DNA from: Chlamydomonas reinhardtii | Lineage: Eukaryota > Chlorophyta > Chlorophyceae > Chlamydomonadales > Chlamydomonadaceae | Reading direction: 5' to 3' | Length of the DNA: 64,000 bases | NCBI RefSeq assembly: GCF_000002595.2 | Contig: NC_057012.1 | Coordinates: 3,111,910 to 3,175,909, forward strand | Shown: positions 1 through 11,146 of the stretch, in pieces | Layout of the letters: each line of letters opens with the position of its first letter | Numbering within the stretch: position 1 is the stretch's first letter | The notes under the pieces: model-generated | Seen by the model: the letters and a program-made list of their open reading frames with translations, nothing else | Told to the model about the DNA's origin: nothing | Database searches by the model: none | Program-made: the position numbers and the translations under genes

Positions 1-1432
1 ATGCCCCGCCGTCATCAACCCCCATCCCGCCCATGCCCAAGCAGCTGCGCTGCTCAATCCGCTGCGCGTTGCTGCCGTGCGCAGCAGCAGCAGCAGCACC
101 GTCGCCACGCGTGCTGCCGCACCGCCTAACAACGCGCACAAGCTCCCCAGCAGCAGCAGAGGAGCCGCCTGCAGCACCAGCAGCGCCTGCGCTCCAAATG
201 CCCCTCGCTCCTGCCGGGTGTCCTTCCGCGCACCTGCATGTACACGCAGTTGGCATGTATCCGCATCACACCCTCTGGCAACCACAGCTCCCTGTGACCG
301 CCACTACTGGCGCCCCGCGCGTAACTGTCTCATCCGCTTTGCGCACCCAACTACCCATGCCGCCGACGATGCTACTCCACCGCAACAACACACCTGGCGC
401 CCACCCACCCCCACCCTGCGCTCACCATGCTGCCAAGTCATGTACGCCAAATGACCACACCGCTCCACCGCGAAGAAATGCCGCCACCCTCGGAGGCCAT
501 GAGACCACCGAAGCTCTCCACTCGCTTCGCCGCCGGAGACCGGCAGACCGTCCAAGCGCAAAGCACGCCACTGAGCCTGCCCGGCGCCCATCCAGCCGCT
601 CGCCAACAGCACAGCCGCCGCGGCTGCCGCTGCCATGAGTACGCTAAGCGCAACGATGACGACAGCATCGCGCAGCCTGACAGGCCGCGCCCTGCACAAC
701 AGCCACACCCGGATAAATTGAAGGCACAATTCTGCTCTGCGCCCCAAACCTCCGCTGCACGGCATGCCATGCTTACCATCGCCATGATTGCGCACGCTTG
801 CGTGCCTCCAAGCGCACTGCACGTCGCAGTTCCTCGTAGTTGCCTCGAAGCGACATTGCTGAGCTTCACGCTATGCTACCGTGCGTGTCCACTAGCACTC
901 CCATAGTCCACGTATATATTTACTACATCGACGAGCGGCTCGCATTTCCCGCGGGGTGACGCGCCCGATGGGTCGAACGCAAATCCGCGATCCACCGTGC
1001 CGTGCGGCTCGTTCTAGTGGCTTGTGCTGTCCACCCTACATGCATACGTGAATGCGCATGAGCGCATAATAGCCCGGCCGAATTCAAGCTACACACGCGG
1101 AGTCCATCTTATCCCGCATTTCCGCTTCCATGGCTATTTACAGTTTCGTTGCACAACTTGCTACGTTGAGTACCTGCTCGCCTGCACCCCTTCCTGCCTT
1201 GCACGTGCATGGCGAAGCCACCGTCCAATGCGCAACAAGGACCCGGACCTTGTCTCGGCGCTTTCGGCCACTCCCATTCGCGCGCTTGCACACTGGCGCC
1301 GCTGCAACGCTGAGGCATACATCTTTTCCGTGCACAGCACGCGTTCGTGCGGCCCCTTCTCACGCGACCTGCACTCCAACATCCCCACTTCCGGTACTGC
1401 TCTGCACACCCACACCCGCGGCGCCTGCAAAC
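1..1432. other. Unassigned 5' region
   Basis: I could not support a gene here. One plus-strand frame is open from the left edge to about 454 and starts with Ala/Ser-rich sequence, so it could be the end of an exon of a gene lying to the left, but no family motif or convincing splice pattern is visible. Open frames on both strands are expected in DNA this rich in GC. A TATA-like tract occurs near 911-920, about 500 bp before the next start codon, which is too far for a core promoter unless the 5' leader is long. Confidence 0.3.
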
Positions 1433-3286
1433 ATGCAGCTGCTCCTGCTGCTGCTAGCGGCGTTTGCCGCTCTCGTCAGCGCGCGCTACGCCCACGCTGA
1501 CGGGTGAGCGTCTACCGCCACTGTCGCGCAACCCACCGCTGTTTGCGGCATAACCGTGCTTACGTTTCCTCCGTTGCCGTTTGCAGGTCCTGCCCGCCCG
1601 CTGCGGTGGTCCACTACGCCCATCCTGCTGTCAGGTATGCACCGCTTCATGGTCTCAGCTCGTCCCACCGGCAATACGCGAGCACCTCTGTACACGACTT
1701 GAGCACAACGCTGCTGCCTGTTCACCTCTCACCTATCACGCTCGGCACCCCAACAGCACCCCCGGCGCATCGGCGCCCACGCCCACCCCCTTTCACGGCA
1801 TGCAAGTTCCCCAGCGGCCACCAACATGCCCAGCCCGAACGTCACAGATACCGCCGTCCTTACCGCGCTTCCCCTCATGCATTCACCTGCGTACCCACAC
1901 CCACTCGACTCCGACGCAGCTGGGCGGCCGGTGCATCTACCCACCCCAGCTTCACCGCCCACACCTGGTGAGCCAGTGTGCAGTTGTGCGTGTTAGCTCC
2001 CGACCCACACGCAGCCGCATCAAGCATGCCACGCTGCCACCCCCAGCTCGTGTTAGCACTAAATGCTCCACCCTTCCCTTCCTCCGTGCAAGGTCCGCGC
2101 TGGCACCCACTCCCGCCTACTACACCATTTCCACGAACAGGTATGCACGCTGCGCCAGCTCGCTGCCCCTGTCATACCCCCCACGCTTTCAGCGCTGGCC
2201 CTTGGATTCCGTCCACGATGTCGCCGCGCCTGCACGCAGGTGCACTTCACTGGACTGCATCAACGCCACCGTCCCCACCAACATCAATGACAGGCGAGTT
2301 GCCCTGACCTCAACACGCCCGCCCATCAAACCCACACATCCGTGTTTCCGCGCTTGTCTTGCACCTCCGGTTATCCTACTGTGCCCTCGCTGCTGCTACG
2401 CCTATGCTCCTCTCGCACGCCAACCAACCTAGCCTCCCTGCGCGTCCCTGCCCATGCTTCACGCCCACCTCCACAGCACCGCGCTCGTCAAGCCCACGTA
2501 CGCTGCTTACACCAACATCATCACCATGACGGGCCGCGGCAAGCCTGGCGGTGAGTCGTTCCTATAGCTGCCAGGAGCAAGACATCACACAGCCGCGTGC
2601 TTTCCTTGCGTGTGTGTGTATGTGTGTGTGTATGTGTGTGTTGCTCTGACAGCCGCGCTGCAGCACCTCTTCTTGCCGGTATCCATTCTGACTTCTGCTG
2701 CGTTCATCCCTGCATACAGGCTCCGCCACGCCTGTGGCCCCTACCTCCAGCACGCCACCCAGCAAGCCCACCGGGATGTCGCTTGCAGCTGCGCTCGAGA
2801 AGCGCATGCAGTCCACATCTCAGCGCTCTACCCGTGTCACCCACGCCCACCTGCCCAGCACTGCGGGCGAGCACAGCCTTTCAGGATGGGTGGTCACCGT
2901 GCTGGCAGGCGCCGCCAACGCCGCGCACCCTGCAATTCACGCCGTGGGCGTCCAGTCTGACCGAGTCCATATCTTAGGTGATGACGGCACCATCCGCGCT
3001 GTGAGCGACAGGTGCAACGTTGTGCTCAACATCATCAGCGTCGTCATGGGTAAGTGCTCGGGCCCGCTTAATTTGCTTCGTTGCTTAATTTGCACCAATC
3101 AATGCCTGTACGGCTGACACACCTTTCCAAGCCTTGACAACCCAGAACCCAGAATCCTCCGACCCGCCCTGCAGCACCTCAGCACACGTTACATCCGTGC
3201 AGCCAGCAGCACAACCCCCACCCCCACCCCCTCCCCCGCCTCGCGCCCAGAGGAGGAGGGTGTGCACAATCAGGCCCCCGGCCTAG
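1433..3286 (+). CDS. Secreted proline-tailed protein, 3'-truncated
   Basis: Spliced gene of unknown function. Exons: 1433-1503, 1587-1634, 1920-1967, 2093-2140, 2240-2293, 2477-2550, 2720-3049, 3132-3286; all phases agree, giving 275 residues. The protein opens with a clear signal peptide (MQLLLLLLAAFAALVSA) and is therefore probably secreted or a wall protein. Cysteines occur in the mature N-terminus (SCPP, RCTSLDC). The last exon encodes a run of nine prolines, as in hydroxyproline-rich volvocine wall proteins, then RAQRRR and a stop. Exons 2, 3 and 4 are each 48 nt, suggesting exon duplication. Exon 5 ends at a GC donor (2294). The stop codon falls at the start of the tRNA-like SINE, so the original C-terminus appears to have been removed by the SINE or by the adjoining KDZ element. 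I do not recognise the main domain; a pherophorin-like protein is possible but unproven. Confidence 0.6.
2606..2643. repeat. TG microsatellite
   Basis: Interrupted (TG)n tract in the intron before exon 7 of the secreted-protein gene. Confidence 0.9.
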
Positions 3287-3805
3287 CTGGTTAGCGATTT
3301 GACTCGTCCTTACGGCAGAAGGGACCCGGGTACGAATCCGGATAAAAGCCCAATTATGCAAAAGGCGAAAGATTGGTGCGAAACCGATTGGTGATCCCAC
3401 GAACGATAGGTAATTGCCCTTAGTGGCAATTGCGGGCTTATGCCCGCTTCAACCTAGAAAGGACGTGGTGCAGAAGTCCGATTTAGTGGCGAGGTCCAAG
3501 GTTCAAGACAAGGCTCAAGATCCAAGGCTCGAAGAGGAGCGCCATGGCTCCTCGGTTTGCACGAACTGGCAGTGCTCCACTACTATAATGCGGCGTTTCC
3601 CTAGCACGATATGTTAGGTGTGCAGGCTCGGATGTAGTGGACTTTGAAGAGCGGCCTAGGACTTGGAGGTTGTAGTTTCGGAGGTTGTGCCTCTTTCGTG
3701 GTGAGGCGTCAGCGTGAGGGGGGCGGGCCCTCTCGCCCTAGTCACCTTGCCCCGTTAATCCATGCCAGGCCCTATGGGCCGGCGTTGTAATTATTATTAT
3801 TATTC
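3276..3805 (+). mobile_element. tRNA-derived SINE with ATT tail
   Basis: The left end resembles a tRNA with an internal RNA polymerase III promoter: an A-box-like TAGCTGGTTAGCG at 3284-3296 and a B-box-like GGGTACGAATCCGG near 3327-3340. A body of about 440 bp follows and ends in a short (ATT)n run at about 3788-3803. tRNA head, unrelated body and a simple 3' repeat are the architecture of SINEs, and SINEs of this type are known in Chlamydomonas. It has no coding capacity and would depend on a LINE. I could not find clear target-site duplications; the right flank leads within about 25 bp into the KDZ terminal repeat. The left boundary is uncertain by about 10 bp. Confidence 0.65.
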
Positions 3806-3829
3806 CGTGTTCAGTGCGTATGAGGTATG

Positions 3830-4135
3830 GCGCGCGCCCCACTCGCAATTTACCAGCGGGTGGGGCGGCCAATAGGCCCGCTTCTTAGGTGAATGGGGCG
3901 GTCCCACGCAAATCGTAATTATATCGAAAGTTGCAAATCCACATGCAGATAGCTCAAAATGCATAAGGTTCTCGCCCGGAAGCCGCGAGAGAAGTTCCCC
4001 GCGCTCCCGGCCCACCATCGCCCCCCATCGGACCCCTGCATGACAGCGCCAGCAGGCCCTTTAGTCTGCACGCCTTACCTCTAAACGCTGATCACACGTT
4101 ATCGCATCCTAAACATTACCCGGGATACTACACCG
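3830..4135 (+). repeat. Left terminal inverted repeat of KDZ element
   Basis: About 305 bp starting CGCGCGCCCCACTCGC. It matches the reverse complement of the right end with a few substitutions and small indels, for example around the stretch just after AGCTCAAAATGCAT. The transposase start codon lies 25 bp inside it. Confidence 0.92.
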
Positions 4136-4159
4136 ACTCTCCCGACTAAATGTGTCGTC

Positions 4160-7100
4160 ATGTCTTTCCGCTCAGCCGGGAGTGTCGCTAAGAACAAGAA
4201 GTTTTACAAGGGTTTGCTACCTTCCAAGGACGAAAAAGCGCAGCGTAGCAGTAACCCGCAGAGCCGGCGCGGCGGTGCTCAACCTCAGCCGCATTCACGG
4301 AAGCGGGCCGCAGACGGGCGCTTCGCAGCAGAGCAGCACCAGCACCAGCAGCTAGAGGACCTCGAGGGTTACGTCGAGGAGACTGTCGAGGGTGCTGCCG
4401 GGGACCCGGGTGCTGCCGGGGACTCGGGAGCAGCGCTCAGGGACCACACGCGACAGACACGCAGAGACGCAAAACAGTCCCTCGCCCAAAGCCCACAGCT
4501 CACGTCGGCTTACCTGCGGGACTACGCGGATGCTAGTGCTGCTCGTCAGCTGTTGCTGCAGTGCCAAGCAGCAGCAATCACCGGCCTTGTGGAGGCGCGG
4601 GGCAGTGAGTGCCCCGAATGCTGCGAGCCTTGCAACCTGACGCACAAGGTGCCGGTGGTGGTCGTCACTTGGGAGCAGCCGGTCATCGTGGCCGTGCCGG
4701 TGCTATGGTGCAAGCGCTGCTGCAAGTTCGTCAGCATGCAGCCCACCGTTGTGGATTGCCTGCCGGACACGCCAACATCGTGGGACCTGACCAAACGGGC
4801 GGAGGGGCAGATGGTGTTGTGGTGGCAAGCCACAACACTCCAGCAGTTCTCCCGCCTATGCTACTCAAGTCGGCATCAGAGCGCAGACGCATTTGCAGCT
4901 GCCATGTTGGAGGTATGGCGGTTGAACAGCGTCTGGCCTCTCAGCGACTCAGCGGCAGCGGCAGCTCCGAAGCTGGGCAGGGACAAGCTACGGAAGCGCA
5001 TGCGCTACGCGCTCAACGCCTACTACCACCTGGATGGCGTAGTACGTGACTATCCGGAGGGCTTGGAGGGCTGGCCCGCCGCTGGCGCAGCCAACGCATG
5101 CCCGTGCTGTGGTGATAGCGCACACGCTGCAGCATGCGACCGGGGGCTGGGGGCGGCGGCGGCTGCGGCGGCAGCCGCTGTGCCAATGACTGCTGCCGCC
5201 CCTGCTGCAGCGGTGGCGGAGCCAGCTGCGGCACCAGCAGCCACTGCAGACGTGGTTGCAGCTGGCGCGGAGCAAGGCGGAGACACCAGCAGGGAGGGAG
5301 GCGGGCGTGACGGGGGCGCGGGTCCACTGCAGGGCAGGGGGCCGGGGGCGGCGGCGGCTGCGGCCGCTGTGCCAATGACTGCTGCCGCCCCTGCCGCAGT
5401 GGTGGCGGAGCCAGCTGCGGCACCAGCGGCCACTGCAGACGTGGTTGCAGCTGGCGCGGAGCAAGGCGGAGACACCAGCAGGGAGGGAGGCGGGCGTGAC
5501 GGCGGCGACGGTCCACTGCAGGGCAGGGGGCCGGGGGCGGCGGCGGCAGTTGCCATCACCATCACTGCCACCGCCTCATCAGCTGCATTTACTGTCATCG
5601 CCACCACCGCATCAGGCGCTGAGTCGATGGCGGCAGTAGCAGCTGGTGGTGATGGGCGTCAGGAGGCAGGCAGGGCAGGAAACCTAGGCGGGGAAGGTGG
5701 CCCTTCAACTGCAGTGCGGCGTGCAGACGCGGGGCAGCAGCAGGGCGGTGATCCGGCGGCGCCTACACCTGCAAGTGTAGCCGCGCGCCCAGTGCTGATG
5801 GTGCGGCTTATCATTCTGCCTCGTAGAGTTGCGGGTGGCTTGCTGCCGCTGCCTGGACGCTGGCTGTCTGTGGAGGATGTGTTGGCGGGACCCGGCTGCA
5901 TTCATTCCCTGCACTTTGATGGCTGCTTCAAGCTGAACTTGCTGTCCAGGGGCAAGTTTCACTGTCAGCTGTACAAGCAGTGGGAGCGACGGCGCTACTT
6001 CCTGCACAACGGGGCGGTGAACGAGGTGGACGGGACCTGGGCGACAGACAACGGCCCGAGTCGTTGCTCCACCTTCCATGCTGACCGCGTGCTGGCGTCG
6101 GAGAACAGCAAGGTGTGTAATGCCGGTGTTGCCTTTTGCTCTCCGTTGTCATGTCTGTATTGCCACTGTCCTTTTTGCAAACCAACGTTGTGTTCCATGC
6201 AGAACCTGATCACAGGAGCAGGAGCGGTGCTGTGTCGGCACGGCATGCTGATGCGCCTTATGAACCTGTTTACGGGTGAGCGGCACATCTACGCCATTGC
6301 AGCCATGTACTCCTTCCTCCGTGTGGGAACAGCGATCCAGTTTTGGTGGTACGACATTGCGTGCCGCTGGAGCAAGTCTCTCGCTAAATGGCTTGCCGAG
6401 CCTGGGCGGAGCACCGCTGTAGTGGCGCTGGGCTGTGCCGTGATGTGCCTCATCCAGCCATGGCACCGCTACGCGCACAAGTGAGTTGCGCGCATCACTT
6501 TTAGTGCTAGACAAATTGCTCACGGCTTTTCTTCTCATGCAGCTTCGCTTGCCAAAAGGAGTTCGGGCATACCCAACAGCCTGGGGTGGGTCGGGGCACG
6601 GGTGAGCCGGCAGAGGTGTTCAACAGCGTGGTGGGGCCGCATGGGGCCGTGACGCGGTACATGGCCCCTGCCAACCGCGAGGCGCACCTGGAGCACGTGT
6701 CCCGGCTGTACAGCGATCAGGCAAGCGGGTTGGTTTCGGGCGCAGCCAGCTCCCTGCATTGTGTGTACTCATCGCGTGTTTCCCTTGGTCGTAGGTGCTG
6801 CTCGGCTTGCCGGCACGCCTGTGGCGCGCTAGGCGCAAGGCGGCGCTCATCGCGGGAACGATGCGGGAACGCATCGCTCAGCTGGAGGCCGCTCTCGGTG
6901 GCAAAAAGGAAGAGGTGAGAGTAATAGGGCGGGCAGTCGTTTGCTCTACTGTGCACGGAGCGCCTTACTCTTAAGCACGGCATGTCTGTGTCCAGGTGCT
7001 GGCGCGTATCAAGCAGCAGATCGCACAGCGCACCCAGCGCCCAGAGGCTCCGCTCCCAGCTGAGCCGCTGCCCGCAAGAGCGCAGTATGTGCGCAGCCGT

Positions 7101-8171
7101 GCGGTGGTGGAGAGGCTACAACGCCTGGACGCGGTGGATGCCCCGGGAGAGGTGCCGCTGGACCTCCTGTACGGTGGTGCGGGCGACCTAACGCTACGAC
7201 AACGTCCGCAGGTCATCAAGTCCATGAAGGAGCAGGTGGGCGCTACCTTGCGGTAGCGAGCAAATACGGTAGTTGTGGTCTGGTTCATTCTTGTCAGCAC
7301 CATCAGAGCTCAAGCTCAGTTGGGAGTGTTTTCAGCACCTACACGTGCCCTCGGTCCTCTCCACAGGCCCAGCGCCACGAGCAGGAGCACCCTGACTGGA
7401 AGCTGTGGGCGCCTTCTTCGCAGGACTTCCTTGCGGGCCTGCATGCAGTGGCGGCCAGCGACCTGCAAGAGCTGTACGCGGAGATTGAGGTGGGACGTGT
7501 GGGGGCATGGGGCATTGCACGGGGCATGGGACCACACGTGCTCTAACGCGTTATCTTACCCTGCACGCATGCGCCCTCAGGCGTCGGTACTGGACTACTA
7601 CTGCCTGGAACAGCTGATGTCGTCGCTGCAGTCGCGGAAGAAGGAGCAAGGCCTGGTGAAGAAGGAGAAGGACAAGGCCATCGCTAAGATTCGTGAGGCG
7701 TGGGACAAGGCCGTGCGGTGGAGCAAGTGGTGCCTTGCGCACCCGGTGGGCGGCACTCCTGACGCTGACGCTGTGATGCAGCGGATAACGGGGCAGGACG
7801 GGCGGGGCCGCGGGCCGGATGCCGTGTTCAGCGAAGTGCTGCGCCAGGATTTCCCATGGGGAGTGTGCACCACAGAGGGTCCTAGCCCCCGTGTCGAGGC
7901 CACGTTACTGCGGTGCATGCATGAGCTGGCAAGGTGTTCAGAGGAAGAGTTGATCATTGAGAGCGAGGGAGAATGTGCGGTGCAGTACTACAGGAAGCGC
8001 GTGGAGTGCTTGAAGCACCATTTGCAGGCGGCAGTAGCTGACTCGTCCCATGCCCTGCTGTTGCGAGAGCACATGAGCGCACACGAGGCAATGCTATCAG
8101 CATGGGAGGGCTTTGTGGGCGGTGATGAGCCACCTGTTGACCGCAGCTACCTAGACTTCCAGGACGATTAG
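4160..8171 (+). CDS. KDZ transposase
   Basis: Transposase of the surrounding element. Exons: 4160-6112, 6203-6480, 6543-6720, 6795-6914, 6996-7235, 7367-7489, 7581-8171, all in phase, giving 1,160 residues. The N-terminus carries a cysteine cluster of the CxC type (CPECCEPC, WCKRCC near residues 150-195, then CPCC near 313). A low-complexity Ala/Gly/Pro segment with a 63-residue direct repeat follows. The RNase H-like core shows the expected acidic residues: FDGCF near residue 585, the KDZ signature YDIACRW near 700, and HNFACQ...GVGRGTGEPAEVF with its Glu near 764. The C-terminal third is helical and charged. Intron 1 is 90 nt and free of stops, so its retention would add 30 residues. The third intron uses a GC donor (6721). 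The start lies just inside the left TIR, which probably holds the promoter. Sure of the family, fairly sure of the exons. Confidence 0.88.
5150..5545 (+). repeat. 189-bp direct duplication in transposase exon 1
   Basis: Two adjacent copies of about 189 bp (63 codons), encoding Ala-rich sequence followed by QGGDTSREGGGRDGG. They are nearly identical and keep the frame. The segment lies between the cysteine cluster and the catalytic core and is probably a disordered linker. Confidence 0.85.
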
Positions 8172-8202
8172 GCGCGCCGTGGCATGCCGTTGTACATACT
8201 AT

Positions 8203-10152
8203 CGTATGCCTGCTGTTGCCCTGGGAGGCCACGCGTGGTGGTGGGGCTAGGCTGGCGATCAGCAACGCCGCGCGCACGTGTGCAATGAACTGTGGTCAGG
8301 AATGTGTATTGAGTGCCCCAACGTCGCGTTGCTGTTGAGAGGCGGGCTGGACAGAAGACGAGGTGGTCCTGGTAGTAAAGGACGTGTGCCTGCTGGGAGC
8401 CCCTGCGCGTGGTGTTGCCCTGGGAGGCCACGCGTGGTGGTGGGGCTAGGCTGGCGATCAGCAACGCCGCGCGCACGTGTGCAATGAACTGTGGTCAGGA
8501 ATGTGTATTGAGTGCCCCAACGTCGCGTTGCTGTTGAGAGGCGGGCTGGACAGAAGACGAGGTGGTCCTGGTAGTAAAGGACGTGTGCCTGCTGGGAGCC
8601 CCTGCGCGTGGTGTTGCCCTGGGAGGCCACGCGTGGTGGTGGGGCTAGGCTGGCGATCAGCAACGCCGCGCGCACGTGTGCAATGAACTGTGGTCAGGAA
8701 NNNNNNNNNNNNNNNNNNNNNNNNNNNNNNNNNNNNNNNNNNNNNNNNNNNNNNNNNNNNNNNNNNNNNNNNNNNNNNNNNNNNNNNNNNNNNNNNNNNN
8801 NNNNNNNNNNNNNNNNNNNNNNNNNNNNNNNNNNNNNNNNNNNNNNNNNNNNNNNNNNNNNNNNNNNNNNNNNNNNNNNNNNNNNNNNNNNNNNNNNNNN
8901 NNNNNNNNNNNNNNNNNNNNNNNNNNNNGCACGTGTGCAATGAACTGTGGTCAGGAATGTGTATTGAGTGCCCCAACGTCGCGTTGCTGTTGAGAGGCGG
9001 GCTGGACAGAAGACGAGGTGGTCCTGGTAGTAAAGGACGTGTGCCTGCTGGGAGCCCCTGCGCGTGGTGTTGCCCTGGGAGGCCACGCGTGGTGGTGGGG
9101 CTAGGCTGGCGATCAGCAACGCCGCGCGCACGTGTGCAATGAACTGTGGTCAGGAATGTGTATTGAGTGCCCCAACGTCGCGTTGCTGTTGAGAGGCGGG
9201 CTGGACAGAAGACGAGGTGGTCCTGGTAGTAAAGGACGTGTGCCTGCTGGGAGCCCCTGCGCGTGGTGTTGCCCTGGGAGGCCACGCGTGGTGGTGGGGC
9301 TAGGCTGGCGATCAGCAACGCCGCGCGCACGTGTGCAATGAACTGTGGTCAGGAATGTGTATTGAGTGCCCCAACGTCGCGTTGCTGTTGAGAGGCGGGC
9401 TGGACAGAAGACGAGGTGGTCCTGGTAGTAAAGGACGTGTGCCTGCTGGGAGCCCCTGCGCGTGGTGTTGCCCTGGGAGGCCACGCGTGGTGGTGGGGCT
9501 AGGCTGGCGATCAGCAACGCCGCGCGCACGTGTGCAATGAACTGTGGTCAGGAATGTGTATTGAGTGCCCCAACGTCGCGTTGCTGTTGAGAGGCGGGCT
9601 GGACAGAAGACGAGGTGGTCCTGGTAGTAAAGGACGTGTGCCTGCTGGGAGCCCCTGCGCGTGGTGTTGCCCTGGGAGGCCACGCGTGGTGGTGGGGCTA
9701 GGCTGGCGATCAGCAACGCCGCGCGCACGTGTGCAATGAACTGTGGTCAGGAATGTGTATTGAGTGCCCCAACGTCGCGTTGCTGTTGAGAGGCGGGCTG
9801 GACAGAAGACGAGGTGGTCCTGGTAGTAAAGGACGTGTGCCTGCTGGGAGCCCCTGCGCGTGGTGTTGCCCTGGGAGGCCACGCGTGGTGGTGGGGCTAG
9901 GCTGGCGATCAGCAACGCCGCGCGCACGTGTGCAATGAACTGTGGTCAGGAATGTGTATTGAGTGCCCCAACGTCGCGTTGCTGTTGAGAGGCGGGCTGG
10001 ACAGAAGACGAGGTGGTCCTGGTAGTAAAGAACGTGTGCCTGCTGGGAGCCCCTGCGCGTGGTGTTGCCCTGGGAGGCCACGCGTGGTGGTGGGGCTAGG
10101 CTGGCGATCAGCAACGCCACGCGCACGTGTGCAATGAACTGTGGTCAGGAAT
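8203..10152. repeat. 199-bp satellite array inside KDZ element
   Basis: Head-to-tail copies with a period of 199 bp. The landmark GTGCAATGAACTGTGGTCAG starts at 8280, 8479, 8678, then after the N gap at 8935, 9134, 9333, 9532, 9731, 9930 and 10129. Units are almost identical; the last one carries private changes. The array begins about 30 bp after the transposase stop and sits between the two converging genes. Open frames on both strands within it are repeat artefacts. Confidence 0.97.
8701..8928. other. Assembly gap (228 N)
   Basis: A run of N inside the 199-bp array. Judged from the repeat register on each side, the missing DNA should be 170 bp or 170 plus a multiple of 199, so the 228-N length is an estimate. 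Confidence 0.95.
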
Positions 10153-11146
10153 TCGCACAATGATGGCAAACAAAAACGTGTTGTGGCCTTACTACCTGTG
10201 CCGCTGCCAATGCGGCTCCACTGCTCTGACTCTGTCCTGCGAGCCCGCCCGCGGAGCTGCGCATTCTATCCCACCCAATCGACAGTGAGCTCGCGGGGCG
10301 GCGCTTCCTCCTCCCCTTCCACCTACATCCCCTGTGACTGTCCCTTTTACTAATGTCCACCATCGGGCCCGCGACACCCAATATGGCGCCATCCCTACCC
10401 CCCATCCGCCCCACTCCCCATCCACCCATTGCACTCCCCCAGCCGAGAAGCAGCACACTCCAGACCGAGGTCTATATACTGTAGGAACTTAGGCTGAGTT
10501 CACACGCACTGGCACGTTCTGCGAACATTGTTGAAGCAGGCGTCGACTCCAGTGCCCGCGTGCTGCTGCAGGATTGATAAATCGGTCAGTGGACTGTCGT
10601 CACCGCGTTTGGGTGTAAACTGTAAGTCCCTACCGTGCATGTTCTGCAACCCGGGACCCTACTTGCAAAGCACTTGCGATGCGGACGGGAGACAGGAGAC
10701 GCTGACGGGAGACGCTGAGCTCTAGCATTACAAGTGTCGCCTGCTCTACACGTATCGCCTGCATTACAAGTGTCGCCTGCTCTCGCCTACGCCTCGCCTA
10801 CGCCTTGCCACCGCCATCCCTGATGTTAATAAGGCATCATCTTCAGCATTCCTTGTCTCTCTCACGTCCCTTTACCCAATACCAATACAATCAGCATTCC
10901 TTGTCTCTTGCGCTCATGGATTTGGATCTAGTGTTCCCCCACCCTCCCCACCCTCAACTGCCCGCCTTCAACTGCCCGCCCGTCTGCCCCAACTTGCTGG
11001 CGGGCGCGTCCGGACTGAGCCCCGGCACAGGATCTATTTTGAAAAACGCCACCATAACCAGGTCACCATAATAACTAAAGTCGCTTTAAGTCACAATAAA
11101 CGGTCTCTGCATTTCAGTGCGCACGCAGCCTCCACAGTTCGGGCCC
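10153..11146. other. Non-coding spacer of KDZ element
   Basis: No convincing exon. It holds short direct repeats: a segment containing GCATTACAAGTGTCGCCTGC twice near 10725 and 10761, and TCAGCATTCCTTGTCTCT twice near 10842 and 10890. Probably 3' untranslated and spacer DNA of the two converging transposon genes. Confidence 0.5.

Noticed and set aside
304-869. Minus-strand frames with a hydrophobic alanine-rich stretch
   Set aside because: The hydrophobic run comes from a GC-rich repeat; no signal peptide start, no splice support.
3284-3345. Functional tRNA gene
   Set aside because: The A- and B-box-like sequences are there, but no acceptor stem closes and the sequence continues into a SINE body with an ATT tail.
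8168-10137. Series of identical open frames on both strands (138 aa minus, 69 aa plus)
   Set aside because: They arise because the 199-bp satellite unit lacks stops in those frames; no start context, splice or domain support.
8203-10152. CRISPR-like array
   Set aside because: Units are fully repeated without variable spacers and the genome is eukaryotic.
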